NCBI GenBank assembly: GCA_033961575.1
Contig: CM066737.1
Location: 64,128,771 to 64,192,770 of the forward strand
Direction: 5' to 3'
Length of the DNA: 64,000 nt
From: Aselliscus stoliczkanus
Lineage: Eukaryota; Chordata; Mammalia; Chiroptera; Hipposideridae
A program made the position numbers and the translations under genes. Positions 34,501 through 47,174 of the stretch are shown here, piece after piece (the stretch's first letter is position 1; each line of letters starts with the position of its first letter). The notes below the pieces were generated by a model. The model did no database searches. It saw only the letters and a program-made list of their open reading frames with translations, and was not told the origin of the DNA.

Positions 34501-35954
34501 TATGGGAATGGTCACCAATTTAAATTCTTTTCCCTTAAGCCCACAGCCTTGATTGTCTCCAGCTCAAAACGATCCAACTGCCAAAGTAGCACATCTTGGG
34601 GAGGGCTGTTCTGAACCCCTCAATTGCATGCATGCCACCCTAAAATACAAGGTTATATTGAGAATTCAGAATCCAGGGTTTAATGACTTTTGATAAATAT
34701 AGATCCAGATGTGGCAATAGGATAATTGAACTATTTTCAAAAAATTGTACAATTTTACTCAGAAAAAGAAACATGAAATCATCAACACAGGGGATCAGTC
34801 AATGTGCTTTGTTTGATTCGTGTACCTCTGTACAATTTTGCCCTATGCTACCTAGAAGAAGATGAATGCATCAAATATCTTTGCCTTTTAACAAAATAAG
34901 AGGAATTTTCTCAAGCTTTTAGTACATACATACAGAATAGTCTGCAACACAAGGGGGAAAGAAATTAATTTTCAATTCACTTGTAGAGTCTTTGTATAGA
35001 TAATAGGAGAAAAAAGATTATTGCCAAGTTATGGACTTGGTTTCTATAATTAGAAATAGGACCTAAATTAAGTTCTTTATTAAACTAAAAATGCATTCAG
35101 GATCCCAAAGCTTAGATGCAATGTATTTTCCTATGTTACGAAAATAAACGTTCTGGTAAGGTAGCTTCTGTATTTAATATAAATGGAGACGAAATAGAAT
35201 AACTCCAAATCACGTAAATCTCCAGAGATTTTCAAGGAGATAGGAAGGTGGGTTTGTTCATTTCCAGGCATGCCATTTTATGGCATTGGGAGGAATCCAA
35301 ATGAGTTTGCCTCATTCTTTGATATGGATTATGTTGACTGTGGTGCCGATTGCATTTTTATCTTTGCTGTATAAAAATATTTTACACAGTAAATAATAAA
35401 ACTGTTCTGAATTGATTCATAGAACAGTAGCAATTCACAAAATTCTTGTGCTACTTAAGGATTCTCTCTACAACCCAATGAACTGGGATTTTCTCGACAG
35501 CTCCCACGAACGAAGCGTTGTCCACTGTTTGATGTCACCTAGGAGAGCAATTTGATTTTCAAGGTCACTGAGTTTAAATTCACTGAGTTTTATGAGCTGA
35601 AGTGACATCATTCTGATATTTTTGCTGTGTGTAGCAGAATTGAAATTATAAAGTGAGTGAGGTTAATCTTTGGTTGCCTGCTATCTCCTCCTTCAGGTCC
35701 CCTTTCTCCTTTTCTTGTAACATTCTAAGACTCAGAGGACAGTATATCTAATGAAGGAGTCGATTTTGGGGGGCTTCAGAGACTGCTATAGAGTACTTCT
35801 ACTTCGGGAAAAGCTCACTGCTTCCAGAGTGATAGTCCCAGAAAAACATCATTTAAGGTAGTCTTACACTGAAGAAATATACATTATTATTTGTATAATT
35901 CACTCTAACCCTCTGGATAATTTACAAAATGTATAATTCACATTTATTTTTATT
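34501..35954. other. Unassigned stretch
   Basis: No gene or named repeat. The section 35,040-35,700 has no repeat features and may be unique sequence. Confidence 0.4.
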
Positions 35955-36079
35955 TATTTATTTATTTATTTATTTAATTTATTTTTAGGGGCAGCATCAC
36001 TGGCCCTCATATGTGGGACCTGAAGCGGGCCGCTGGCTTCCCAAGCCAGCGCTTAACCTCCACGCCACTCGGCCAGCCC
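35955..36079 (-). mobile_element. Short SINE (form S) with (TTTA)n tail, antisense
   Basis: The reversed A tail has become (TTTA)n at about 35,948-35,985. Exact duplication aattcacatttattttta on both sides. Confidence 0.92.
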
Positions 36080-36278
36080 AATTCACATTTATTTTTAGCA
36101 TAGAATTTATAATGTAAACAAGCTAAGACAACCACTCAGAGACATGGCCATGATGTTATTGGTGTGAAGATGTCAGCACAAGATAAAATCATCAGCAATG
36201 GTGTGTACTCCCAATGCCCAAACTCAGGTATGGTTCAGGAATGGCTTTCATTATTTACCTTCAAAAATCAAGCTTATC

Positions 36279-36389
36279 TGGCTGGCCGAGTGGCAGGGTG
36301 GTTAAGCGCTGGCTTAGGAAGCCATCGGCCCCAGTTCGAGTCCCACAAATGAGGGCCAGTGACACTGCCCTCAAAAAAAAAAAAAAAAG
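36279..36389 (+). mobile_element. Short SINE (form S)
   Basis: Head ggctggccgagtggcagggt, 16-A tail, flanks aaatcaagcttat on both sides. Confidence 0.92.
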
Positions 36390-38351
36390 AAATCAAGCTT
36401 ATATATACTTGCAAAATCACAAAATGTGTTACAAGATGATTGCAAACTTAAAAACCAGAGTGGGTCTTTAAAAATCCCTACAGTAAGGTAAGTAACGCAG
36501 GCATCTATCCTAACGCAGTGACTCTACTTCTTGAAGCCATAGGAAAACTTGGTTTTATCTAATGCTTCACTGTTCATCAGAGCCACGGTAAATCTAACTG
36601 TATTCAATAATGCTTTTGCTATTGCACTGAGCAGCTAAAACATTTTGGCGTATCTCCTATTCAATTTTGGTCCTTAAGGCATCTCCCATTCAGAGAGGTC
36701 TTTCCATATTAATATTCATGCTTTCTACTGGCTTTCCCTGTTCTTTCAGCTGATGTCTTATTAGTTGACATAATGAAAAGCGCGAATTGCCTAATCAAGC
36801 TTTTTATAGTACTGAGAACTGGGAAAAGATTTTTTTAATTATATGCATATAATGCATGTCATCAAAATCAGTGGCATTGTTAATGTGAATGAGCTCACAA
36901 CACTGTCATTTGAAGAAAGGACCTATTTCTGGCCTCCCTGTATGATCATCACATGAAATAGAGAAACAAACAGATATATAGACTGTCAACATCTGTAAAG
37001 TGAAACTTCCAAATTTATAATGGAATTAATGCTTTCAAAGCTATAAACATCAAAATGTGGCTCTGCATCTGCTAATTCATGCCTTTGACAACAGGCTGTG
37101 CTGAAGGGCAGTCGGATGGTGTTGCAGGGAGCACTGTGGGCTGAGGGATTGTGATTTGTTTAATGTTTTCTGATGCATATCCATGGGCCATATGGTCAGG
37201 GTCTTCCTGGAAACAAATTGTCCATAATTCTTTTTCAGCGTGACTATAGGATAGTAAAAGTATTCAGAACTGTAGAATAACCTCAACAAAATCTGTTAAT
37301 TGTACAGATTGCATGAGGGTTGATCCTATCTATTACCTGTCTCATCTACTGTCTATACATATCTCAGAGTCAGGTCTGTATACTCTTGCAATTAGTGTAT
37401 CAGAGATATTTTATGCTATTGTTAAAAACCTTTGAGACTGAATGTTTTTCCTGAGAGAAAGGGATTATTGAGTCATATGCCAGCCAGAAAAGGACTGGTT
37501 CCTGGGGCAAACAGTCTAAACCACTGGCAGTAGGGCTAAATGGAGAAGACATATCTACCTTCCTGGAGTTGATGGAGCCCTTTTATACAATGAGGTTGTG
37601 GAATAAAGGTATAAGTTGTTTTGAAAGAATTTATATTAGATATAAATAAGGGGGAGGAGGAAAAGGTGAAGCAGAGAAAGTTCTGGGATAGGCAAATAGT
37701 CCATAAAGAAGAGAGATTTGATGCCTCCCAATTGGTTACAAACAACAGCCTGGAATGGTGATGTATAAGCAAGATGCAGTGACTTCTGGTGTCCAGCTAT
37801 TCCTTTTAGATAGGCGCTGAAATAGCAGCTTGGAAGTTGATTCAAAGTTTCAATATACATTCAGCAATGTGAGCAGTGTTTTTTGTTGGTTTCTGTCCAG
37901 GGCTGTTAATTGATTAACTCTCCTTGTCTCTTCCTCCCACCCTCCAGCCTGTTGTAGTTTCATTTAGGACAGCTCAGAATTTTTCTCTTGTCAGCGTCTT
38001 CTTCAGAACTTAGATGTTTCTCCCTCCAACAAGGTGAGAACTGAGAAGCCCATTCCCTTTCTGTCCTAGAGCCAATAATACTAAATAATACAAAGACTCA
38101 GAGTATGTGTTTTTCTCCCCAGCAGATTTATGTCTGCACATTTGTTTTCTGTAGATTTTTGTAGTCATATGTTGGTAGTATCACCAACTCTACTTTTAAT
38201 AACACTTTGTTTGGAAAAAGCCTAATTCCACTATAATGGAAGTCAATAAGAAAAGTTAGGACAAAGTTAATAACAAAGTAATGTGTGCTATGCACATGGT
38301 TAAAAAGATATATATCTTGGAAATCAAGTGCTTTAATAAGATAGGATATCT
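36390..38351. other. Unassigned stretch, candidate conserved noncoding DNA at about 36,760-37,270
   Basis: No repeat is recognised. 36,760-37,270 is rich in TAAT/ATTA-type and ATGCAT words and contains no coding signature. This is a texture-based suggestion only. Confidence 0.35.
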
Positions 38352-38470
38352 GGGGCCAGCCAAGTGGCGCGGTGGTTAAGTGCTGGCTTGGGAAGCCAGC
38401 GGCCCAGGTTCGGATCCCACATATGAGGGCCAGTGACACTGCCCTCAAAAAAAAAAAAAAGAAAAAAAAA
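38352..38470 (+). mobile_element. Short SINE (form S)
   Basis: Head ggggccagccaagtggcgcg, long A tail. Exact duplication taagataggatatct. Confidence 0.92.
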
Positions 38471-38872
38471 TAAGATAGGATATCTTTAGTCTTCATAGAT
38501 AATAGTGATCAGTAGTCTATAGGTACTGAGCTTTGAGTTGTTTAGTCAGAAGCAGGATGGGGCTGGGTGCAAAATAATTATTTTGTCGACAAAAAAACAT
38601 CCAGCCGAAGACAAAGCTTACAAGAGTTTATTTGAGCCAAACTGAGGACAATTGCTGGGAAGCAAAATCTCAATGGATTGAGAAAGTGCTCTGCAAAATG
38701 GCAGTTTGCAGCTTATTTTACACATAGAATCAAAGGAGGAGGGTTACATGAAATCCCTTGGTGGTAGATTAAGTGGGTGGGAGAAAGCAAAGTGGAGAAA
38801 TCTCTGGGATTGGATAACATATAATTGGAGAAAAAAACGTCTTTTACATGGGTGGATGCAGGATAGTTAATA

Positions 38873-38953
38873 TTGGGTTGTCGGAAAAGTCATGATGTAT
38901 TTTTTCTATGTTTTTCATTGCAAAAATGCATCATGACTTTTCTGACAACCTAA
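38873..38953. mobile_element. Palindromic mariner-type MITE with reversed core
   Basis: Same ends as the 14,819 element, but the central 30 bp (tttttcattgcaaaaatgca) is the reverse complement of the core in the other copies. TA occurs outside both ends. Confidence 0.9.
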
Positions 38954-39244
38954 TAGTTTGCTTTTTTACAGCACATAGAGAAGTTAATCAGCGGACAAGA
39001 ATAATAATGAGGGATACTGTACTGTAGTTTCCTGCTCTGGTCTGGAAAGAAGGATTACTGACATTCCAAGGATGTCATCTTAGGTGCAAAAAGACTAATA
39101 GACAGGCTCACTTAAGGTGAAGATCATTGACTTGATGAAGGAAGCTTTAAGCTAAAGATGTGACTTCCCTCCACGGCCCACCTTAATTATGAATGCTTTT
39201 ATGTTCACATCACCTTATGTGGTTATTTTCATTTCCTGAACTTG

Positions 39245-39391
39245 TTTTTTTTTTTTTAAGCTGAGCCATCCTGCCACCTGTTGGCAGCTCAGAGGCAGCT
39301 CAGCTCGGGCTGGGAATCAAACTGGTGACCCTGTTGCTCAGAGCTGGCACTCTTGAGTGAGCTCTTAACCAACTGAGCCATTGACCAGCCC
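39245..39391 (-). mobile_element. SINE form T2, antisense
   Basis: T tract and agctgagccatcctgccacc at the left, gccattgaccagccc at the right. Flanks ctgaacttg and ttgaacttg. Confidence 0.88.
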
Positions 39392-40388
39392 TTGAACTTG
39401 TCAGGTTTAACCTGTGACCCTTTTTTCATCCTCAATTTCTTGCATCTTATGACCTGTGGCACGTAGTTGCAAGCCAGCCAAGTCATTAGGGGTGCCTTCT
39501 ATAATCATAACGTGAAAAGAAACCAACTGGCTTGTATGAGAATTTGTCCTATGATGTGGATCTTTTTAATACCATGCTGTAAACAATGCAGCAAATAAGT
39601 TCTTATTCAAAGCAGAAATAAGAGTATCTATTGTCGACATTGCCCACAATTATTCTGTATTGCTATGATTGCAATTCTGAAATTCTGGTTCTGAGTGAAA
39701 ACTTAAGTGGATTATACATTATAGGAGAGGCAATGAGTTTTTGCTTAAAGTAAAATGAAAAGTATAGGAACATAGTGACACTATTTTTATGATACTCAAG
39801 AAATTATTTGAAATGAAAATTATTAAATTGCCTTAAAATGGATCTGACTTAATAGTCTATAAATGCTAAGTGTTGGGACAGTTGTCTTTATATCTTATGA
39901 CTTGAATAGCTTTAAGTTAATTGTACCTTAAACTCTGACACATCAGCAGAAATTCTATGGCCTTGTAATCACTGCTGACATTCTCTCGAAAGACCACCCA
40001 CATTTGGTAATAGCAGGTGCTCCACGGTAAAAGGATATGTGGATTTTCCCCTTTATTTAACTTTGTTTTAAAGGGATTTGAATGGTAATTTCAACTAGTA
40101 CATTGTTACAACACATTTCATATCACCAGTCACATCCGTGTGCCATTTAAATTTGTGATGGAAAAATTTGCATATATGTGGGTTTGGCTGAAAGATGATG
40201 TGCTTATCCAGACCACTTAGGTTTGATAACATGAGTTTAATAGCTCAATCAAAATGAACAATTTCCCATGAGATTTCTAGATTACACAGCTGTGCTCTTA
40301 GTTCTGTATCCTGTGGGCACTACCTGGATTGGTACACTTCATCTTGGGTTTACCTGGCATACACATGCAATTTCTAGAATTGTTTTTA
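39392..40388. other. No recognisable gene or repeat
   Basis: AT-rich; no frame with family features. Confidence 0.4.
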
Positions 40389-40498
40389 GGGCCAGCCGAG
40401 TGACGCGGTGGTTAAGCACTGGCTTGGGAGGCCAGTGGCCCCGGTTCGGGTCCCACATATGAGGGCCAGTGACACTGCCCTCAAAAAAAGAAAAGAGT
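40389..40498 (+). mobile_element. Short SINE (form S)
   Basis: gggccagccgagtgacgcgg head. Exact duplication ctagaattgttttta at both sides. Confidence 0.93.
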
Positions 40499-40609
40499 GC
40501 TAGAATTGTTTTTAGTTACCACTTGTGATATGAGCATATCCTTTTGCTAGTATCTCATGTTAATAGTTAAGAAGGTATTAGTTAATACTTAATAGTTTAT
40601 GCCTTTGTC

Positions 40610-40770
40610 ATGGAGGAAAAATCATCCTCTACCTTTCAAGTTCTCCTGGCTGGACTAATAATGAAATTAGCCCAAGACAGATAAGCAGGAGAAAAACAAA
40701 TTAAAGTTTAATAACATGCATACCTCCTGGATACATGGGAGAGAGACTCAGGAACACTGAGTAACTCTGC
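40610..40770 (+). repeat. LTR-like repeat, class 2, partial
   Basis: Opening of the class 2 repeat (caagttctcctggctggact, ataagcaggagaaaaacaaa, ttaaagtttaataacatgca). It is followed in the opposite orientation by a longer copy ending near 41,465. Confidence 0.55.
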
Positions 40771-40964
40771 TCCCCTTCACCTTTTTGAGGCAATTTTGTT
40801 TCGGTCTTAGGCTGATTATATCACCATATTTATCTTAGACGATAGTTAGAATCCTGGAGAGCAAAAATCAAGCGACTTAATAGCAGTAGCAACCAGAAAC
40901 TTATTAAGATACTGCTGTGTATAAAGTACTATTGCCACTTACTGGCAATACAGACTGAGATGGA

Positions 40965-41465
40965 GCAGAATTTGCCACCCCAAAATATGACTCTTTTGGG
41001 ATATTAATTATTTGAAGCTGGTTAATTTTAAGAAATAGCAGACATGGGAGACACTCTGAAATCCAAGTGCAAGTTCCCCTTTGTGAGGGATACAGCTGCT
41101 AGGGAAATCTCTACTTGTAAGGGCGTTTCCCTCACTGTCTGAGGCCTGCATTGAATGGAGAAGCTGGGACTTAAATCTGCCTAACAACCTACCCTTGTTA
41201 GCGTGTTTTCCTGGCCACCTCCCAGAACTGACTCCCTATACCCTCTCCACATCTTTTGTCTTTAGCTGAAGCTGATATTTAAGGTGATGGCTGCCCGCAT
41301 TTTGGCCAGTTACTCCGTGTTCCTGGGTCTCTCCCATGTGTCCAGGACATGTACATGTTATTAAACTTTAATTTGGTTTTCTCCTGCTAATCTTCCTTGT
41401 TAATTTGATAATTAGGCCAGCCAGAAGAACCATGAAAGGCAGAGGGAAAGTTTTCCTCTCTGGCG
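40965..41465 (-). repeat. LTR-like repeat, class 2, longer copy in reverse orientation
   Basis: Reading the minus strand from 41,460: ggttcttctggctggcctaa, attagcaggagaaaacc, aagtttaataacatgtacat, and closing at about 40,970 with attttggggtggcaaattc. Both ends of the class 2 layout are present. No coding sequence. Confidence 0.55.
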
Positions 41466-41787
41466 AGATAGGTGTGATGTTTGTGGAAGGGCATTATAAA
41501 TATGAAAAGGTGGATTAGTGAGGCATGTAAAAATATCAGATAGAGATTGGAGATTAAATTAGAACTTGCAGAAAGTCAGACCTAGGCAAGCAGCAAAAAA
41601 TGGCGAGAAAGCATGAAAGGCAGAGCATTCCAGTCCAAAGAATGACAGGAGCAAAATGTGAGGTTATTGAGAGCTTTCCCTGGCACCTCAAGCAGGTGCT
41701 AATAAGGGTCCTTTGTTGTTGACTTTGCTGTTAATTACATATGTATGTGCAATTCCATAAAAGCTATATTAATTGACTGTAAGCTGA

Positions 41788-41788
41788 T

Positions 41789-41829
<41 letters not shown>
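41788..41829. repeat. (GAT)n microsatellite
   Basis: About 14 GAT units, nearly uninterrupted. Confidence 0.95.
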
Positions 41830-41830
<1 letters not shown>

Positions 41831-41999
41831 ATTTCAGACAACTGTTTTTAGGTGAGAATTATTATTTCAGGCAAATTTCTGTCCACATGAGTACCACCAA
41901 AATACGAAAATGCTCTCACATGTATTTTGCATTGTTTGCCTCCTGATGGGAGCAGGATGAAGTAAGAGAAGTAAGCTGTAACTGTGGTCAGTCCAGTTC

Positions 42000-42425
42000 C
42001 CTTGATTCACTAGTAGGCAAAAAGAACAGAGCCAGGGGGAGAGAAGGCTGAGGAAGGGAAGGAGGAAATGCAGGGGAAACAAAGAAAAGAGAGGAGATGA
42101 GATCATTCTTAAGAAAAGTTGCAGCTACAGCTAAGTGTAATGGATTATAATACTATTAGCATTGGGGGCAGGGAAAAATCTCCAACCCCTGTGTGGCCAG
42201 GACAGTTCCTACAAAGGCCAAGTAAGAACAAAGGGATCCTGCCTCCCCACGGGAAGAAGTGGGAAGGAGTGGTCGGTGGGGACCCACCTGGGAACACCAT
42301 CCCTAAAACTTGAATATTTCATGCCACCATTTGAATAACATCCTAAGCTTCTTTGTTCTTCGGCACAATTACCCTTTTCCTGGCCTGCCCACTCCCATTA
42401 TTTTGGGAGTGTGTTCTTTTTCTTT
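42000..42425 (-). repeat. LTR-like repeat, class 1, reverse copy
   Basis: The reverse strand carries the same order of landmarks as 29,210-30,205: gcatgaaatattcaag, gttcccaggtgggtccccac, aatgctaatagtattataat, ttttcttaagaatgatctca, cctcagccttctctcccc. Confidence 0.5.
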
Positions 42426-42534
42426 TTTTTTTTTTTGAGGGCAGTGTCACTGGCCCTCATATGTGGGACGCGAACCGGGGCCGCTGGCTTCCCAAGCCAG
42501 CGCTTAACCACCGCACCCGCCACTCGGCCGGCCC
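42426..42534 (-). mobile_element. Short SINE (form S), antisense
   Basis: Exact duplication tgttctttttcttt. The head contains an extra GGGTGC-type insertion (accgcacccgccactcgg) also seen at 22,514. Confidence 0.92.
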
Positions 42535-45214
42535 TGTTCTTTTTCTTTACCTTAACAATTTCACTGATTGTTTGGCTTTGTTTGTGTGGCCTATTCGTAT
42601 GTCCTGGAATTCCTTCCTGTAATGATGCAAGAACCCTTGTTCCTCTGTAACAACCCCTGTTTCTTTGTCTTCTCAAAACAGTTCTGCTACCTACTCCCTG
42701 ACCACAAGGAAGATGTAACAACCCAATTTACCTCCCACTAGCACCAAATATGTTCAAAACAGCATATAAACAACAGACCTGCAAGTTCAAAGGGAAGGTG
42801 TCAGACATTGGGATGGGGTAACTATAGATGTGGACATGAAACCTTCCTTGTCACCTCTTACTACCACATTCCCTCCACAGGTACTGTGTCCTCTTTGTTT
42901 TCCTCCATCAATGCCTAAAATGCTGCTTTTCACTTGTTAATTTAAACAGAAAAAATGTCTCAGCTTCTGTGGATCTTTATCAAAATATCACACAACAAAA
43001 ACTAACTCTGAAGTCTCATTTTTATAATAGTGGGATTTTTTTTGTTTTAACCTCTTCCCTAATGAATGTAACTGCAATCTCCCTGACGTGTGATTACAGA
43101 AAGCATCCTCTTTTTTGTTTACTGAAGCAGGGGCCTGGCTACTAAGTGCATTAATTGGACCACAAAGAGCTATCAACAAGAGTATGTGCTGGGGCAGGCT
43201 GGAGGGTAGGCAGGTGCTCTATAGGGCTCAGTAATTAAAGAACTCTATCATTTGAATTTGACCGGACTCTCTTTCATTCCTGACAACTTGAGCCATTTCA
43301 GCTGTGCTGTGCCATTGCGTTAAAAGGTCACGTTTCCACTGCCAGAGTGAAAAGTGAGAAATTGAATTCAATTAAATGATCCAGACTTTGATTTTTTTTT
43401 CATTTTTGCCTAATATTACTCAGGTATTTATTCCATTGTATTTTGACCTCAGAATCTAATTACCGACAGGAAAATACAGATGAAATATATCTTTGGGGTA
43501 TAAACCATTCTGTTGCCAGCCTTTGTTACAACCAGGCTTAAAATCTGAAATGGATCTAGTCCATGGAGGAAATCTAACAAATACAAGCTGTTAAAATGTA
43601 ATGCTCTTATATTTAGTGCTGTTTGTACTTGATAGGGCATAATGTTTTGGGAGCTGTGTCTTACTTCTTCATTCATATCCGTCATATTTCTACCAAAAGG
43701 AAGAGGCGTTTAAACGGCCCCAGTCCCTTGTGGTTGCCTGTGTAGGCGATTGGAAGTTTTCACTGATCTCTTCTGCATTTGTCTCAGGATCTTCTTTTTC
43801 CTGTTTGATTTAAACCATAAGGAAATGTTGTTGAATGCTGATGAGGCACTGGGTAAAGCCTCCAGCTAGTTTTGGCTTTTGGTTTTTTCATTTTGGCTCG
43901 TTTGTTTCAGAAAGTTAGACACCTATCTTGCTCTTAATTGGGAACCTCTAAGGTCAGTTGAAACTATTTCCCATAGCTGTTTAAGATGTGCTTGTGACTG
44001 CCTGACCAGGTGAATAGGTAAACATTTCCGTCTTTCCTCATGAGAATAAATCACCATGCTTGGACCAGGCTTGGAGAGAAAAGTGAATCAGATGGCACAG
44101 AATCTTAACTGTAGTTGCCTCTGTGCTTGGTGGAGTGCCTCCATTTTTTGGTGATGCAAATAGTAATTTATTTCTGCCCAACAGCAGGTCAGCTGCAGGA
44201 TTTAGTTTCCTTCCAAGGTGGGGAGCTGATTTAACCTGCCGTTACGCTTTTCTACAAGATTCTTATTTACAACAATTTCTTAATGAGTTATGTCAGAGTA
44301 GCTGCTGGTATGATCCTCCTGATATCAGGCCTGTGAAGCAGAATGGTTAATGATGCACGCCTTGCTAGTTCCAGTGTAGCATATTACAGATTGACTATGG
44401 TACCATGGACTAGATGCCAAACTCATAAGAAATGGAACAGTGCCACCTTTTGGTCACAAAGTAGAAGAACAGATTTAGATGACTAGGATTCTGCAAGTCA
44501 GAGGCGATTGCTAACTATTTGTGACTGATTTTGGTGGTCATGCAATCTACAAATAATAGTAACCTAATTCTTTTTTTTCTCTTTTTCCTCTCTATGACAG
44601 AACTTATGATTGGACCGTATGCATTTCATATAATAAATTATGTTTCAGGAGAAACTGAATAATGGTACATTCTAAACAATTATGTTTTGCACAGGAATGA
44701 ATTACACATCATTATGCAGGTAATCTGAAGAATACCATGGTTACCATTGTACACATGGCGACTTCTTTTATACAATGACAATTAATCAGAGAAAATATTT
44801 GGGAAGAATTTTGAAACAAGGAATAATTGAGCATTGCAGTATTTGTTTGGAATTGTGAGTTGGACACTGATTTTAATTTAAAAAAGAAAATTTGAGCCTA
44901 ACTTGTTCTTTCCCTACCTAGCCTTTCTCACAATACAAGAAAATACCAATGAATTGGATTAGAATCATTCATATTGAAATTATTTTTTCTTACTTTTTTA
45001 GAAGACAGAGGCAAATTACAGAAGAGCAAGGTGATAGCAGGTATTTAATCAAAAGAGCAAAATCCCAGGATATGTACTGATAGATATCTAGAAAAAATCC
45101 ACTTGACCCCTTATACCATATGTAAGTCAGCGCAGTAGTCATTGATTCCAGTACCTGCAAGATCCAAATTCTAAAATAAATATACAGTCTCTGGGTAGCT
45201 ACTAGGAGAATGTG
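42535..45214. other. Long unassigned stretch, candidate conserved noncoding DNA at about 43,200-43,450
   Basis: No interspersed repeats are recognised over 2.6 kb, unusual for this window. 43,230-43,420 has no coding frame but rich homeodomain-like words (TAATTAAA, AATTGAATTC). The 75-codon frame at 44,123-44,350 has no recognisable family features. Confidence 0.4.
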
Positions 45215-45224
45215 GGGGCTAAAA

Positions 45225-45808
45225 AATTCTTTTCCTTTCACCTTCTAAATGCTCTTTGTTTGGCTAATCAAATCAACAGAAACAGAGAAGCAGAGAAAAT
45301 CAGAATTTAATATGTACACACAGGGAATTCACATAAGCATGAAAATTGCAAAGACAGGTAAAATTGCATATATTATATATATATATATATATATATAGAT
45401 ATAGATATATATATATAGATATATATATATAATTTTGGACAAAGGAGAAAAGGGGGATAGGGATCTGAGATTTCAAAGGACGCAGGCAGTTTGTAGGTAG
45501 CTGAGGAAGAGAGGGAGAGGAAATGGTGGGTAAATTTGTGCTAGGCAACCTGGAAACAGTGAGACACAGGGTATCTAGTAAATATGCCCCTGCTGGAACC
45601 CTCCCACCCACCATAGTCAGTGAAAATTTGGCTGTTAAGGTGAACAACCTAATTCCTTTCCTGAATCAGGCCCCTCAGCTGAATCTCTTACACAGGAAAA
45701 GGGGAAGGGCCAAAGGCTCCCTCTGGGTCCCGTTTCCCAACAACCAGCTTAAAATGAACACTACAAAAGGAGTCTTAGAGGGATAAAACTTTGGTCCCCT
45801 TCAAGAAC
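45225..45808 (+). repeat. LTR-like repeat, class 2, copy with (TA)n insertion
   Basis: Opens cctttcaccttctaaatgct, tggctaatcaaatcaacag and closes aaactttggtccccttcaag, matching the end at about 34,490. A (TA)n tract interrupts it at 45,370-45,431. Confidence 0.5.
45370..45431. repeat. (TA)n/(TAGA)n microsatellite
   Basis: An alternating TA tract with GATA interruptions, strongly self-complementary. Confidence 0.95.
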
Positions 45809-46599
45809 AAATAATTTTTTAAATTAAAATCAGTATCCTATTCAACAGTCCTCCAAAAGTAACTACAACACTAAATTGAATTTCCTTTATTCAAAATTCT
45901 TCCCAAATACCTCCTTATACTAATTGTCACTATATAAAAGAAGTTTCTGTGTATACTGAAACATTTTCAGAAGAGTTTTCAGGTTTTAATAAATGAGAAG
46001 TTTAATCTGCACCTTAGTGGTGAATTATTGGAAACAATTTCTCTCAACCTGAAGGAAGAGATAGTGCACCTCTTGACTTATCAGCAAACTTGGTAAAAAG
46101 ATATTATTAAAGTGTTGGGCCTCTTCAGCAGTGAAAGTTGATGCTTATCCCACTAGACATAGGATTACCTTTTCCAAAGTGAGAGGGGATGAAGACCATC
46201 TCAAGACTGTTTGGGTGGCCCAAAAGTTTGCCTTAATGGCTCTTATTCAAATGCCATACCCACCTAAGGCCTTCTTTGGCACTGATACAGTCACCCTTGG
46301 GCTGGCTCCTGGAGCTTTTCCACATAGACACTATATGTTGGTTGTAGTCCTTTCAGACAAAGTTTGAAAACTGGCAGAATGTTTGCTTCTCTCCCCCCCA
46401 CCCCACCTCCAACAGTCAGGACTGTGTAATCCAACATGTTTCCTACTGTGCTTTAGCCACTAGAAAACAGAGGGAATTTCAGTCCCAAACTAGTAATTAG
46501 CATATCTCAGGGACCTCCGAACATTTAGTTTCTCTAGATCTCTTTAATGATCTCTATTCTTTTTTTAGTTTTATTTATCATGAATTACATTGTTTTATG
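45809..46599. other. No recognisable gene or repeat
   Basis: The 78-codon plus-strand frame at 46,131-46,367 is the most coding-like in composition but shows no motif. A C-rich run lies at 46,391-46,406. Confidence 0.35.
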
Positions 46600-47010
46600 T
46601 TGATAGTGTCTTAGTCAGCTCAGGCTGCCATAGCAAAATAAGATAGACAGGGTAGCTTAAACAACAGAAATTTATGTCTCACATTTCTGGAGACTGAGAA
46701 GTCCAAGTTCAAGGTGGCAGCATGGTAGGTTTCATTGTGAGGTCTCTTCTTTTGGCTGCAGGGGGCCTGCTATCTCATTGTGTGCTCACAGAACCTCTTC
46801 TTTATACTTGCTGGATGAAGGAGATGGGAGAGGGGAGAGAAAGCTCTCTCTGCCTTTTTGTTAGTATGCTAGTCCTATCATGAGAGCCCCACCCTCATGA
46901 CCTCATCTAACCTTCATTACTTCCCAAAGGCCCATTTCCAAATCCCATCATATTGGGAGATAGGACTCCAACATTCAAATTTTAGAGGGACATAAGCATT
47001 CAGCCCCTAA
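46600..47010. mobile_element. L1 3'-end repeat (common old type)
   Basis: 'cttagtcagctcaggctgcc', 'gataga...ggtagcttaaacaacag', 'agactgagaagtccaagttc', 'tgtgaggtctcttcttttgg' and 'catttccaaatcccatcat' are in the order of an abundant eutherian L1 3' end. Confidence 0.65.
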
Positions 47011-47174
47011 GAAATAGCTTCTTCAAATCTTTAGGAAAGAAATGGGGCTTAACTATAAAACTATAAAAAAAACACATGTAGAAGAGTGTATTAGGCACTA
47101 GAGGGGTTAGAAATACACTTATGAAGGACTTTACCTTTAAACAGTTTTTATTTGTCGTTAAAAGCAAATAAGTG

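Noticed and set aside
44123..44350. 75-codon frame as an exon
   Set aside because: Not recognised as any family. No convincing splice sites were established; kept only as unassigned.
45300..45647. 115-codon frame with YIYIYL run
   Set aside because: Translation of the (TA)n tract inside an LTR-like repeat.
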